64,000 nucleotides of DNA from DATDAH01 sp963792205 (GCA_963792205.1 CAWBVI010000004.1:1116001-1180000), one strand, 5' to 3'; shown: positions 47,730 to 56,465, counted from the first letter of the stretch. Program-made: numbers and translations. Notes: generated by a model not told the origin, from the letters alone.

Positions 47730-48437
47730 TCAGGGAGAGAGCGGGGGAAGGTCGGGCAGCGACCCCACGAGGAGGGGCACCACGGTCAGCAGCCCGAAGG
47801 CGGGGAGGATGCAGAGGACGAGCGGAAAGAGCAGGAGCACCGGCACGCGCCGTGCCCGCTCCTCGCCGTGGCGCCGTCGTTCGAGGCGGGCCTCCCGAGC
47901 GACCCGGTCGAGGCCCTCGGCCAACGGGACCCCGTAGCGCTCGGACATCAGCAGGACGTCGACCAGCGGCCGCACCGGATCGCCCAGCTCGCCGGGCAGG
48001 TCTTCGAGGACATCGACGAGCGAACGGCCGGCCGCCAGCTGGCGGTCGGCCGAGGCGAGGGCCGGTCCGACCGGCGGCGGGGACCAGCGCCCGGCCACCG
48101 CGACCGCGAGGGGCACGGAGAGGCCACCCGCCACGGCCATGGCGAGCAGGTCCGCCGCCTCGGGGACGGCCTCGACGGTCGCCCACCGGCGCCGCGCCGC
48201 CATCTGGCGGGCGACCCATCGCGGTCGGGCGATGCCGAGGCCGACCACCACCAGCCCGACCACCGGCGACACCACCACCGAGGCGGACAGCGCGATCACG
48301 GCGACGGCCAGCCGACGGTCGACCCGGGGCCGCAGCAACCGCCGAGGCGATCGGGGACTCGACAGCCGTGGGCGCCGGGGACGCACGGGCCACACCGAGG
48401 ACAGGACGAGGACGACGAGGACGACCACGGGCCTCAT
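47730..48437 (-). CDS. tadC: Tad secretion membrane protein TadC
   Basis: 235 residues. Type II secretion F-domain protein: two N-terminal segments, AVPEAADLLAMAVAGGLSVP (core F-domain), ERYGVPLAEGLDRVAREARL, and two C-terminal hydrophobic segments (VPVLLLFPLVLCILPAFGLL). Start ATG 48437 overlaps the TadB stop. Forms the inner-membrane platform for pilus assembly with TadB. Confidence 0.85.
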   Translation of the reverse strand: MRPVVVLVVLVLSSVWPVRPRRPRLSSPRSPRRLLRPRVDRRLAVAVIALSASVVVSPVVGLVVVGLGIARPRWVARQMAARRRWATVEAVPEAADLLAMAVAGGLSVPLAVAVAGRWSPPPVGPALASADRQLAAGRSLVDVLEDLPGELGDPVRPLVDVLLMSERYGVPLAEGLDRVAREARLERRRHGEERARRVPVLLLFPLVLCILPAFGLLTVVPLLVGSLPDLPPLSP

Positions 48438-49093
48438 CGCGGGCCCCGGGCGATGCGCGCCATCCACCAGGCCCCGGCGACGTCGAGCGCCAGGCCGGCG
48501 ACCAGGCAGGCCAGGCCTCCGGCCGTCCCGAGCAGGAAGGTGGCGGTCCGATGGTCGCCGAGCACCCCGAGCAGGGCGAAGGCCACGGGGGCGACGGCCA
48601 TCACCGCGGCCGAGGCGCGGGCCTGGGTGGCCAGCGCCCGGACCTCACGCTCGACCTCGTTGCGGGACCTGAGGGTGGCGGCCACACCGTCGAGGGCCCG
48701 CGCCGGCGAGCCGCCCGAGCGCACCGCGACGGCCAGGGCGCCCACCGTCAGCCGGATCCCGGGGGTCGAACGGCGCCGGGCCCACCCGTCCAGGGCATCG
48801 GCCATCGGCACGCCCTGGTCGGCGGCCCGGAGCACGGCCGCGAGGTCGGCGGCGGCCAGGGTCTCGCCGGTGCTGGCCTCGCGCAGGGCCGTCGACACGG
48901 AGGCACCGGACCGCAGCGACCGGGCGATGACCTCCAGCAGGACCGGGAGCTCACGCCCCAGCCGCGCCTCCTCGCGGCCGCGCCACTCGATGGGCAGGCC
49001 GCGGCGCAGGTCCGTCGGCCGCCATCGGAGCTCGCGAGCGCCGGCGCCGACGAGTCGCCGGCGAGGGTGGTGCCGCCCGAGCGTCACCGCCAT
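48434..49093 (-). CDS. tadB: Tad secretion membrane protein TadB
   Basis: 219 residues. F-domain: LPVLLEVIARSLRSGASVST, AVRSGGSPARALDGVAATLR, ALATQARASAAVMAVAPVAF. It is shorter than most TadB proteins: the N-terminal membrane pair is missing, only a basic stretch precedes the F-domain. ATG 49093 lies inside the end of cpaF (10-base overlap). Confidence 0.83.
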   Translation of the reverse strand: MAVTLGRHHPRRRLVGAGARELRWRPTDLRRGLPIEWRGREEARLGRELPVLLEVIARSLRSGASVSTALREASTGETLAAADLAAVLRAADQGVPMADALDGWARRRSTPGIRLTVGALAVAVRSGGSPARALDGVAATLRSRNEVEREVRALATQARASAAVMAVAPVAFALLGVLGDHRTATFLLGTAGGLACLVAGLALDVAGAWWMARIARGPR

Positions 49094-50217
49094 CGGACCG
49101 GGCGCGAAGGGTCGGCGAGTCGACCACCGCGATCGGCCAGCACCCGGCCGACCGACGGGGATCCGGGCGGCGGGACCTCCCAGACCTCGACGACCGCCCT
49201 CGCCCCCGACGCCTCCCGAGCCACCTGCACCACGAGGTCGACCGCGGCGCGGAACTGGTCCCGCACCGCGGCCAGGGGCAGCGCCACGTCGGCCATGAGC
49301 GCGAGCGTGGCCAGCCGTTCGACGGCGTCCACGGGCGCGTTGGCGTGACACGTCGCCAGGGAGCCGGCGTGCCCGGTGTTCAGGGCCTGCAGGAGGTCGA
49401 GGCTCTCCGCCCCGCGCACCTCGCCCACGACGATGCGGTCGGGCCGCATGCGCAGGGCGTTGCGCACCAGATCGCGGATGGTGACCCCGCCGACCTGCTC
49501 GGCGTTGGCCGGGCGGGCCTCCAGGCGCACGACGTGCTCGCCCGGCAGCGCCAGCTCGGCGACGTCCTCGACGGTCACGATGCGCTCGCCGTCCGGCACC
49601 AGGGCGGTCAGCGCGTTGAGCAGGGTGGTCTTGCCCGCGCCGGAACCACCGGAGACCACGACGTTCGCCCGGCCGGTCACGGCGTCGACCAGCAGCCCGT
49701 CCACACCGGGCGGGCACACGTCCGGCAGGCCGACGGCGGTCACGGTGAACCGGCGGATGCTCACGTAGGGCCCGTCGACGGCGAGCGGCGGCAGGGCGAT
49801 GTTGACCCGGGAGCCGTCGGCCAGGCGGGCGTCGACGAGGGGGACCGTGCGGTCCGCCCGGAGGCCGAGCGGCCGCACCACGCGCTCGACCAGGTGCTCG
49901 ATGGTGCGCCGATCGAGGAAGAGGTCGGTGCGGACGAGGCGGCCGGCCCGTTCGATCCAGACCGGGCCCGGCCCGTTGACCATGATCTCCGACACGGTCG
50001 GGTCGGCCAGGAGGGGCTGGAGGGGCCCCAGGCCGCCCACCCGGGCCGTGACCCGGTCGGTCACCCCTGCTCGCTCGACGCCGGTGAGCAACGGCGCCTC
50101 GTCGGCCAGGGCCCGCTCGACCGCTCGCGGGTCCTCCGCCCGTTCCGCATCGTCGAGCAGGCGACGGTGCACCCGCTCCTCGAGGGTGGCCCCGACCCCC
50201 GGGACGTCACGCGGCAT
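49084..50217 (-). CDS. cpaF: Tad pilus ATPase CpaF/TadA
   Basis: 377 residues from ATG 50217 (MPRDVPGVGATLEERVHRRL). Secretion ATPase: N-domain DPTVSEIMVNGPGPVWIERA, GSRVNIALPPLAVDGPYVSIR, Walker A VVSGGSGAGKTTLLNAL (~175-190), VTVEDVAELAL, Asp/His box LRMRPDRIVVGEVRGAE (Walker B), GHAGSLATCHAN (His box). Powers Flp pilus extension. Overlaps the CpaE-like gene by 11 bases. Confidence 0.92.
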   Translation of the reverse strand: MPRDVPGVGATLEERVHRRLLDDAERAEDPRAVERALADEAPLLTGVERAGVTDRVTARVGGLGPLQPLLADPTVSEIMVNGPGPVWIERAGRLVRTDLFLDRRTIEHLVERVVRPLGLRADRTVPLVDARLADGSRVNIALPPLAVDGPYVSIRRFTVTAVGLPDVCPPGVDGLLVDAVTGRANVVVSGGSGAGKTTLLNALTALVPDGERIVTVEDVAELALPGEHVVRLEARPANAEQVGGVTIRDLVRNALRMRPDRIVVGEVRGAESLDLLQALNTGHAGSLATCHANAPVDAVERLATLALMADVALPLAAVRDQFRAAVDLVVQVAREASGARAVVEVWEVPPPGSPSVGRVLADRGGRLADPSRPVRWR

Positions 50218-50857
50218 GACGCAGCGCCCGCTCGAGGCCGCGGGGGAGGCGACTGGCGAGCAGGCCGGCGTCGACGGCGCGGGCCACCGCGGGATCGACC
50301 GCGATCTCGGCCCGGACCGGGGCGCCGACCACGTGCTCGACGTCGCTGCGGTCGAGGGCGCGGCCGGGCTCGGTGACAAGGACGACACCGGACGGCCGCA
50401 GGGGTGGGTCCGATGCCCGGCGGAGGGCGAGGTAACAGGCCCGGGTCACGAGGAGGGAATGGGTCGCCCGGGCGGCCACCACCGTCCGGTCGGCCTCCAC
50501 GCCGTCGAGGACGCCACAGTCCACGACCACCGATCTCCGGGTGTCCAGGGCCCCGACCAGGGCTTCGACCCGGACGGTCGGGGCCAGCGGACCGCCGCCC
50601 CGGGGCAGCACGGCCAGCCCGGGCCCGGCCGAGAGCTCGAGCCGGCCGAGGCCGTCGGCGGGGACGTCGTCACCGGCGGCGAGCCAGTCGGTCAGCCCGG
50701 GGCCGTCGGGCTCCGGCAGGCCCAGGGCCGCGGGCAGGTCACCGGCCAGGTCGACGAGCAGGACGTCGTGGCCGGCGCGGGTGAGGGTGAGGCCGAGGGC
50801 GGCGGTGACCACGGTGGTCCCCACGCCGCCCTTGAGGGCCCAGCAGGACAGGAGCAC
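50207..50857 (-). CDS. CpaE-like MinD/ParA-family ATPase of the Tad cluster
   Basis: 216 residues from GTG 50857. Deviant Walker A KGGVGTTVVTAAL near the N-terminus (LLSCWALKGGVGTT), LVDLAGDLPAALGL as switch I region, VVVDCGVLDG as Walker B. In Tad systems CpaE positions the pilus machine. It lacks the usual N-terminal receiver domain. First gene of the cluster; the divergent HAD gene begins 133 bases away. Confidence 0.8.
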   Translation of the reverse strand: MLLSCWALKGGVGTTVVTAALGLTLTRAGHDVLLVDLAGDLPAALGLPEPDGPGLTDWLAAGDDVPADGLGRLELSAGPGLAVLPRGGGPLAPTVRVEALVGALDTRRSVVVDCGVLDGVEADRTVVAARATHSLLVTRACYLALRRASDPPLRPSGVVLVTEPGRALDRSDVEHVVGAPVRAEIAVDPAVARAVDAGLLASRLPRGLERALRHAA

Positions 50858-50975
50858 GGGACTTCCCCCAGGAAGGGTGACGGGCGGGGGAAGCGCCGAT
50901 GGCGAGCGGGTAGCTCGCGACCGCGGTCACGTTACGGGTGACCTGTGCCACCCCCAACCCGCCCCGGAGGGTTCG

Positions 50976-50981
50976 TAGGGT
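50976..50981 (+). promoter_or_regulatory. -10 element TAGGGT, probable leaderless start
   Basis: TAGGGT lies 8 bases ahead of GTG 50990. Same arrangement as at 41854 and 59590. Confidence 0.42.
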
Positions 50982-50989
50982 GGGCGGGC

Positions 50990-51853
50990 GTGGAGGCCGC
51001 CTTCTTCGACCTGGACAAGACGGTCATCGCCCGGGCGTCGATGGTCGCCTTCGGCAAGCCGCTGTACCGGGCCGGCCTCCTCTCCCGCTGGCTGCTGCTC
51101 CGGGCGCTCTACGGCCAGCTCGTCTACCTCTACCTCGGCGCCGACGAGGCCCGCATGGCCCGCATGCGCGAGGCCGCCCTGCGGGTCACCGTCGGCTGGT
51201 CCCGCGACCACATCCGGTCCCTCGTGCGCGAGACCCTCGAGGAGGTCATCGAGCCGATCATCTTCGACGAGGCCCTCGACCTCATCCGTGAGCACCAGGC
51301 CGCCGGTCGCCGGGTGTACCTGGTGTCGGCCTCGCCGGAGGAGATCGTGGACCCCCTCGCCCAGTACCTCGGCGTCGACGACGTCATCGCCACCCGCCCC
51401 CAGGTGGACGAGCACGGTCGCTACTCGGGCGACGTCGACTTCTACTCCTACGGGCCCAACAAGGTGACGGCCATGGAGGAGTCGGCGGTGCGCCATGGCA
51501 TCGACCTCGCCGCCTCCTACGCCTACTCCGACTCGATCACCGACGAGCCCATGCTCAGCGCCGTCGGCCACCCGGTCGCCGTCAACCCCGACCGGGCCCT
51601 GGCCAGGGTCGCCGAGGAACGCGGGTGGGAGGTCCGGATCTTCGAGCGACCGGTGAGGATGCGGGAGCGGGTGGCGATGCCGACGCCTGGGCAGGCCGCC
51701 GCCGTCAGCGGCGGACTGGCGGCCATCGTGGCCGGAGTCGTCGTGTTCTGGCTGCTGCGGCGCCAACCCGAGCTCACCCGCTGGGAGCGCGTCCGGGCCC
51801 AGGCGCGAAGAACGGCTCGACCCAAGGGCCGAGCCGCTTTCCGCCGGCGCTAG
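50990..51853 (+). CDS. HAD-IB family phosphatase (SerB-like)
   Basis: 287 residues from GTG 50990 (VEAAFFDLDKTVIARAS). HAD motif I DLDKT (7-11), motif II VYLVSASPEEIVDPLAQYLG, motif III/IV YSDSITDEPMLSAVGHPVAVN. One hydrophobic segment near the C-terminus (AIVAGVVVFWLLRR) suggests membrane attachment. SerB-related enzymes dephosphorylate phosphoserine or lysophospholipids; substrate here unknown. An ATG is absent; earlier in-frame starts add unrelated sequence. Confidence 0.87.
   Translation: MEAAFFDLDKTVIARASMVAFGKPLYRAGLLSRWLLLRALYGQLVYLYLGADEARMARMREAALRVTVGWSRDHIRSLVRETLEEVIEPIIFDEALDLIREHQAAGRRVYLVSASPEEIVDPLAQYLGVDDVIATRPQVDEHGRYSGDVDFYSYGPNKVTAMEESAVRHGIDLAASYAYSDSITDEPMLSAVGHPVAVNPDRALARVAEERGWEVRIFERPVRMRERVAMPTPGQAAAVSGGLAAIVAGVVVFWLLRRQPELTRWERVRAQARRTARPKGRAAFRRR
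51813..51840 (+). terminator. Hairpin plus short T run at the end of the HAD gene
   Basis: CGGCTCG (51813-51819) pairs with CGAGCCG (51830-51836), followed by CTTT. It lies inside the last codons, ~13 bases before the stop. Confidence 0.4.
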
Positions 51854-51857
51854 TTGA

Positions 51858-51932
51858 TCAGGTCTCCTGGAGCTTCTTCGCGACGACGACGCCGAGCACC
51901 ACCACGACCAGGAGCAGTAGCAGCTTCTTCAT
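51858..51932 (-). CDS. 24-residue micropeptide, DLW-39-like
   Basis: ATG at 51932, stop at 51858-51860. MKKLLLLLVVVVLGVVVA then KKLQET: a hydrophobic helix after MKK, followed by a basic KKLQE turn. This matches the N-terminal half of the actinobacterial DLW-39 micropeptide family (usually ~39 residues and often near tRNA genes), but stops before the DLW part. It lies head to head with tRNA-Sec. Confidence 0.55.
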   Translation of the reverse strand: MKKLLLLLVVVVLGVVVAKKLQET

Positions 51933-51971
51933 GGGGCCACTCTACGAGCAACCGGTCGTACCGTGTCGGGT

Positions 51972-52067
51972 GGAGGTGTCCGAGCACCTGGTGGGCTCCC
52001 CCGCCTTCAAAGCGGGTGGGACGGGCGACCCCCGTCCGGCGGGTTCGATTCCCGTCCACCTCCGCCA
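51972..52067 (+). tRNA. selC: tRNA-Sec(UCA)
   Basis: 96 bases with an encoded CCA. Acceptor GGAGGTGT/CCACCTCC (8 bp with one mismatch at the inner end), a long variable arm (GGGACGGGCGACCCCCGTCC), T arm GCGGGTTCGATTCCCGT and the anticodon stem-loop CCGCCTTCAAAGCGG with TCA as anticodon. The long acceptor stem and extra arm are specific to selenocysteine tRNA. It implies SelA, SelB and SelD elsewhere in the genome. Confidence 0.95.
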
Positions 52068-52149
52068 CTCTCGTCGACGCGGGAGTCGGCCCGATCGACG
52101 ACGTCCAACCGAGGCGACGACCGGCCTGCAGGGGGAATGGGGCCAGGGG

Positions 52150-52155
52150 TAGCGT
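52150..52155 (+). promoter_or_regulatory. -10-like TAGCGT ahead of the first RCC1 gene
   Basis: TAGCGT 33 bases ahead of ATG 52188, which has a G-rich ribosome site (AGGGGGG, ~52174). Same hexamer as at 33160 and 60497. Confidence 0.42.
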
Positions 52156-52187
52156 CTCCGGCGACTGGTCGACAGGGGGGTCCTGGC

Positions 52188-53393
52188 ATGGCAGCTCGTT
52201 GGACTCGTGCTCGTCTCGTCGTGATCGGAGTCGCGGCCGTCCTCGTCGGCACGGTCCTGGCCTCGACTCCGGCGCCGGTGGCCGCCGCGCCCGAGGCCGG
52301 CAGCTCCGACTGGCGGCTGGTGAGCGCCGGGATCTCCCACACGTGCGGGATCCGCACGTCCGGCCGCCTCTACTGCTGGGGGAGCGACGCCAACGGCCAG
52401 CTCGGCGACGGTGGGGGCAACGACGCGAAGACGACCCCCACCGCGGTGGCCGGAGGTGGGACGGACTGGGTGACGGTCACCACCGGCTGGGGCCACACGT
52501 GCGCCCGCCGTCGCACGGGCCGCCTCTACTGCTGGGGCAACGACGACTTCGGGCAGCTCGGCGACGGGAGCGCAAGCACGGGCACGACGACGCCGAACGA
52601 GGTCGCCGGCGGCCGCACCGACTGGGCCGCCGTGTCGGCGGGCTACGTCCACACCTGCGCCCGGCGGTCCAGCGGACGCCTCTTCTGCTGGGGCTATGAC
52701 GGCAGCAGCCAGCTCGGCGACGGCGGCACCACCACCAGCCGGGACCGGCCTACCCAGGTCGCCGGGAACCGCACCGACTGGGCCGCCGTGAGCGCCGGCC
52801 GCTGGCAGACCTGTGCCCTCCGCACCAGCCGGCGCCTCTTCTGCTGGGGTGAGAACGTCTCCGGTGTGTTGGGCAACGGCGGCACACCCATCGAACAGTC
52901 GACACCCGGCGAGGTCGTCGGTGGCCGCACCGACTGGGCCTCGGTGAGCACCACCGCCGGCCATGCGTGCGCCCGGAGGACGACCGGCCGGCTCTACTGC
53001 TGGGGCAACGACTTCGAGGGCGAGCTCGGCGACGGTGGCGCCAACACCAGCCGGGACCGTCCCACCGAGGTCGCCGGCAACCGCACCGATTGGACCGCCG
53101 TGAACGCCGGCTACTACCACACGTGCGCACGGCGGACGTCCGGCCGGCTGTTCTGCTGGGGCTACGACGGCGACGGCCAAGTCGGCGACGGGACCCCCGA
53201 TCCCGCCACCGGCGCCCCGGACGAGGTCCAGGGCGGCGCCACCGACTGGACCGGCTTCGACGGGGGTGAACGCCACACCTGTGCCCTCATCACCAGCGGT
53301 CGCCTCTTCTGCTGGGGTCTGGACGACCAGGGCCAGCTGGGCGACAGCGGAACGAACACCAACATGCCCTATCCCGTCGAGGTCTTCCCGTAG
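52188..53393 (+). CDS. Secreted RCC1-repeat protein (1)
   Basis: 401 residues. Signal peptide (VIGVAAVLVGTVLASTPAPV), then about seven RCC1-type repeats of ~50 residues, each with DW-x-x-V-S-A-G, HTCA-x-R, GRLYCWG or GRLFCWG and GQLGDG. Two Cys per repeat suggest a disulfide-stabilised seven-bladed propeller outside the cell. Function unknown; binding is more likely than catalysis. The paralogue follows 2 bases later, so both are probably one transcript. Confidence 0.85.
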   Translation: MAARWTRARLVVIGVAAVLVGTVLASTPAPVAAAPEAGSSDWRLVSAGISHTCGIRTSGRLYCWGSDANGQLGDGGGNDAKTTPTAVAGGGTDWVTVTTGWGHTCARRRTGRLYCWGNDDFGQLGDGSASTGTTTPNEVAGGRTDWAAVSAGYVHTCARRSSGRLFCWGYDGSSQLGDGGTTTSRDRPTQVAGNRTDWAAVSAGRWQTCALRTSRRLFCWGENVSGVLGNGGTPIEQSTPGEVVGGRTDWASVSTTAGHACARRTTGRLYCWGNDFEGELGDGGANTSRDRPTEVAGNRTDWTAVNAGYYHTCARRTSGRLFCWGYDGDGQVGDGTPDPATGAPDEVQGGATDWTGFDGGERHTCALITSGRLFCWGLDDQGQLGDSGTNTNMPYPVEVFP

Positions 53394-53395
53394 CC

Positions 53396-54583
53396 ATGAC
53401 GGGACCGGCGCCGAGACGCCTGGTCCTCGTCGGCGTGCTCCTCCTCGTCGTCGGAACGGTCGTGCCGACGGCCGCGGAAGCGGCCGCGCCCGAGGCCGGG
53501 AGCTCGGACTGGCGGATGGTGTCGGGCGGGCTGCTGCACACCTGCGCCATCCGCACCACGGGCCGCCTCTACTGCTGGGGGTTTGACAGCTCCGGGCAGC
53601 TGGGCGACGGCGGCGCCAACGCCGACCAGAGCACCCCGGTCGTGGTCGCGGAGTCCGGTGTCCGGTGGACCACGGTGAGCACTGGCTCCGAGCACACCTG
53701 CGGCATCCGCACCACCGGCAACCTCTACTGCTGGGGCTCGGACGCATTCGGCCAGCTGGGCGACGGGGGCACGAACCTGAACCGGAACGTGCCGACCCTG
53801 GTGGCTGGCGGCAACAACTGGACGAGCGTGAGCGCCGGCGGCAACCACACCTGCGCCCGCCGCGCAAGCGGCCGGTTGTTCTGCTGGGGCTTCGACGACT
53901 TCGGCCAGCTCGGCAACGGCGCTCCGGCGGGCGCGGCGACGCCGGCCGAGGTCGCCGGCCTCCGCACGGACTGGGCCGCGGTCGACGCCGGCGGCAACCA
54001 CACCTGCGCCCGCCGCGCCAGCGGCCGCCTCTTCTGCTGGGGCCTGAACAACTTCGGCCAGGTCGGTAACGGGGTCAGCGGCGGAACACGGCTCGCCCCG
54101 ACCGAGGTCATGGGCCGCCGGACGGACTGGACGACGTTCACGGCCGGTGGCGGCCACACCTGCGCCCGCCGCGCCAGCGGCCGGCTGTTCTGCTGGGGCC
54201 TCGACCAGTTCGGCCAAGTCGGCAACGGGGGCTCGGAGTTCCAGGTGCCGGTGCCGAGCCAGGTGAGCCCGGCCTCCGATTGGACCGCCGTCTCCGGCGG
54301 CGAGGCCGTCACGTGCGGCCGGCGCCGCAGCGGCCGGCTCTACTGCTGGGGCACCGACGCCGTCGGCCAGCTGGGCAACGGTGGGGCGAACGCCAACTCG
54401 CCCACCCCGACCCAGGTGCAGGGCGGCGCCACCGACTGGAGCAAGGTCTCCACGAGCGGTCGGCACGTGTGTGCCGCGATCACCAGCCAGCGCCTGTTCT
54501 GCTGGGGCAACGACGCCGCCGGCCAGCTCGGCGACGGTGGCCTCAACGCCGACATGTCCACGCCCGCCCAGGTCGAGCGCTGA
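53396..54583 (+). CDS. Secreted RCC1-repeat protein (2), paralogue
   Basis: 395 residues from ATG 53396. Signal peptide (LVLVGVLLLVVGTVVPTAAE), mature start APEAGSSDWRMVSGG, nearly identical to its neighbour's APEAGSSDWRLVSAG. Seven RCC1-type blades with HTCARRASGRLFCWG repeated several times. Arose by tandem duplication of the preceding gene, with later divergence. Confidence 0.85.
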   Translation: MTGPAPRRLVLVGVLLLVVGTVVPTAAEAAAPEAGSSDWRMVSGGLLHTCAIRTTGRLYCWGFDSSGQLGDGGANADQSTPVVVAESGVRWTTVSTGSEHTCGIRTTGNLYCWGSDAFGQLGDGGTNLNRNVPTLVAGGNNWTSVSAGGNHTCARRASGRLFCWGFDDFGQLGNGAPAGAATPAEVAGLRTDWAAVDAGGNHTCARRASGRLFCWGLNNFGQVGNGVSGGTRLAPTEVMGRRTDWTTFTAGGGHTCARRASGRLFCWGLDQFGQVGNGGSEFQVPVPSQVSPASDWTAVSGGEAVTCGRRRSGRLYCWGTDAVGQLGNGGANANSPTPTQVQGGATDWSKVSTSGRHVCAAITSQRLFCWGNDAAGQLGDGGLNADMSTPAQVER

Positions 54584-54589
54584 GCGGGC

Positions 54590-55501
54590 TCAGGTCCAGG
54601 TCGCCTTCTTGGCCTTCCAGGCGACAGGGTCGTAGTCCGGTGGGGGCAGGAACATCTGCGGCGGGCGCCGCCGGATCCGGCGCTGCCATCCGTCGTAGCC
54701 CCGCAGGACCCGGTGCAGCATCGTCCAGGTCTTGACCTCGCCGTCGTAGTACTGCCGGGCCTCGTCCACCGTGATCGGGGGGTCGACCTGGCCGGCCGTG
54801 GCGACGAGGATCGGCTCGACCCAGTCGTCGAGGTCGAGCTTGTAGAGGTTGCCGACCAGGTCGAGGAGAGCGTGGCGCGGCTCGAGCCAGCGCAGCATCG
54901 ACGGGGGCAGCTGCCGCTGGTAGATCGGCCGCATCACCGGCGGGCCCGACAGGAGGAAGACGTCGAGGTCCATCTCCAGCTCGCCGGCCTCGTCGGCCGA
55001 GAAGGGCGTGGTCACGTCGAGGTAGACGATCCGTCCGTCGACCACCGCCCAGTTGCCGACCTGGGCGTCGAGGCCCCGCCGTGAGGTGGTCGCCTCCATC
55101 ACGTGGCGGACCATGGCGGCCACGAGCGGGTGGGTGGGACTCGGCTCGGCCTCCTTCAGCACGGCCTCGCCCAGCGACCCCGGCGGGAGGAGGGGCTGGA
55201 CGAGGTACCCGACCAGGCGTCCGTCGTGCTCGATCAGCCGGACCTCGGTCTCGATGACGTCGACCCCACGGGCTCGCAGCTCGTCGATGTTGCGGACGAC
55301 CACGTCGCGGTAGCGCTCGAACCCGGCTGCGTCCCGGAAGGGCGGGACCCGTTTGACCGCCACCGTCGGCGCGCCCCGCGGAGCCGCGAGCACGACGCTG
55401 GTGACCCCGAAGCCGCGGAGGTCGAGCCGCGAGCGGTCACCGGTGGCAAGGGCGCGCTGGACCTCGGTCTCGAGCGTGCGAAGGTCGTCGTCGCTGATCA
55501 C
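54590..55501 (-). CDS. Protein of unknown function with kinase-like features
   Basis: 303 residues. Not assigned with certainty. Conserved-looking parts are APTVAVKRVPPFRDAAGFER (a Val-Ala-Val-Lys as in kinase beta-3), VDVIETEVRLIEHDGRLVGYLVQPLLP (hinge-like), GLDAQVGNWAVVDGRIVYLDVTTPFS (a His/Asp-poor catalytic loop followed by D-V-T). This pattern suits an aminoglycoside-phosphotransferase-like fold (DUF6206-like), but catalytic residues are not obvious. Ends in Pro-rich FLPPPDYDPVAWKAKKATWT. No signal peptide. Confidence 0.7.
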   Translation of the reverse strand: MISDDDLRTLETEVQRALATGDRSRLDLRGFGVTSVVLAAPRGAPTVAVKRVPPFRDAAGFERYRDVVVRNIDELRARGVDVIETEVRLIEHDGRLVGYLVQPLLPPGSLGEAVLKEAEPSPTHPLVAAMVRHVMEATTSRRGLDAQVGNWAVVDGRIVYLDVTTPFSADEAGELEMDLDVFLLSGPPVMRPIYQRQLPPSMLRWLEPRHALLDLVGNLYKLDLDDWVEPILVATAGQVDPPITVDEARQYYDGEVKTWTMLHRVLRGYDGWQRRIRRRPPQMFLPPPDYDPVAWKAKKATWT

Positions 55502-55529
55502 GCCGTCGCCGGAGGACGGCGCCGGGGGA

Positions 55530-56465
55530 TCAGACGGCCAGCAGGTCGCGGGCGCCGGTGTCGCTGCTCGGGTGGCGGAGCTTCGACATGGCCCGGGCTT
55601 CGATCTGACGGATCCGCTCCCGGGTGAGGTTGAAGTGCTCGCCGACCTCTTCGAGCGTGCGGGGCTCGCCCCGGTCGAGCCCGAAGCGCAGCTTCAGGAT
55701 CTCGCGCTCGCGCTCGTCGAGCGGGGCGAGGAGGCGCTGGATCTCCTCGGGGAGCAGCGCGGTGGCAGCCACCTCGAACGGCGACTCGGCCGAACGGTCC
55801 TCGACCACGTCGCCCAGCTCGGCGTCGCCGTCCTCGCGGAGCGGCTCGGAGAGCGAGAGGGGCTCGGCGGCGAAGCGGAGGGCCTCGGTCACCTTGTCCT
55901 CCGGCATCTCGACCTCGGCGGCCAGCTCGGACAGCGTGGCCGGACGGCCGTACTTCAGCTCGAGGCGGGAGCGGGCCTTCTGCAGCCGGGCGAGGGTGTC
56001 GCCGGCGTGGACCGGCAGGCGGATCGTGCGCCCCGTGTTGGCGATGCCGCGGGTGATGGCCTGTCGGATCCACCACGTGGCGTAGGTGGAGAACTTGAAG
56101 CCCTTGCGCCAGTCGAACTTCTCGACCGCGTGCATGAGGCCGAGGTTGCCCTCCTGGATGAGGTCGAGGAGCGGCAGCCCGGAGGCCTGGTACTTCTTGG
56201 CGATGGAGACGACCAGGCGGAGGTTGGACTGGACGAAGGTGCGCTCGGCGTCCTCACCCAGGCGGATCGTCTTGCGCAGGTCGCGCTTGCGCGCCGGTGA
56301 GAGCGTGGTGGCGAGGTCCATCTCCTCGCGCGCTGCCGTGCCCCCCTCGATCTGCTGAGCGAGGCGGACCTCGTCGTCCTTGGTGAGCAGTGGGTACTGC
56401 CCGATGTCGGTGAGGTACAGGCGAACGAGGTCTTCTTCGTCCCGCTCGACTCGCTCCTTGGGCAA
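55530..56465 (-). CDS. RNA polymerase sigma-70 family factor, group 2 type
   Basis: 311 residues from TTG 56465 (LPKERVERDEEDLVRLYL) with AGGGAGA upstream. Region 1.2 DLVRLYLTDIGQYPLLT, regions 2.1-2.4 NLRLVVSIAKKYQASGLPLL, DLIQEGNLGLMHAVEKFDWR, FSTYATWWIRQAITR, region 3 YGRPATLSELAAEVEM, region 4 EREILKLRFGLDRGEPRTLE, FNLTRERIRQIEARAMSKLR. It lacks the acidic region 1.1 of the primary sigma. Probably an alternative or principal-like factor of the SigA/HrdB/SigB group. The divergent monooxygenase gene is ~200 bases away. Confidence 0.9.
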   Translation of the reverse strand: MPKERVERDEEDLVRLYLTDIGQYPLLTKDDEVRLAQQIEGGTAAREEMDLATTLSPARKRDLRKTIRLGEDAERTFVQSNLRLVVSIAKKYQASGLPLLDLIQEGNLGLMHAVEKFDWRKGFKFSTYATWWIRQAITRGIANTGRTIRLPVHAGDTLARLQKARSRLELKYGRPATLSELAAEVEMPEDKVTEALRFAAEPLSLSEPLREDGDAELGDVVEDRSAESPFEVAATALLPEEIQRLLAPLDEREREILKLRFGLDRGEPRTLEEVGEHFNLTRERIRQIEARAMSKLRHPSSDTGARDLLAV

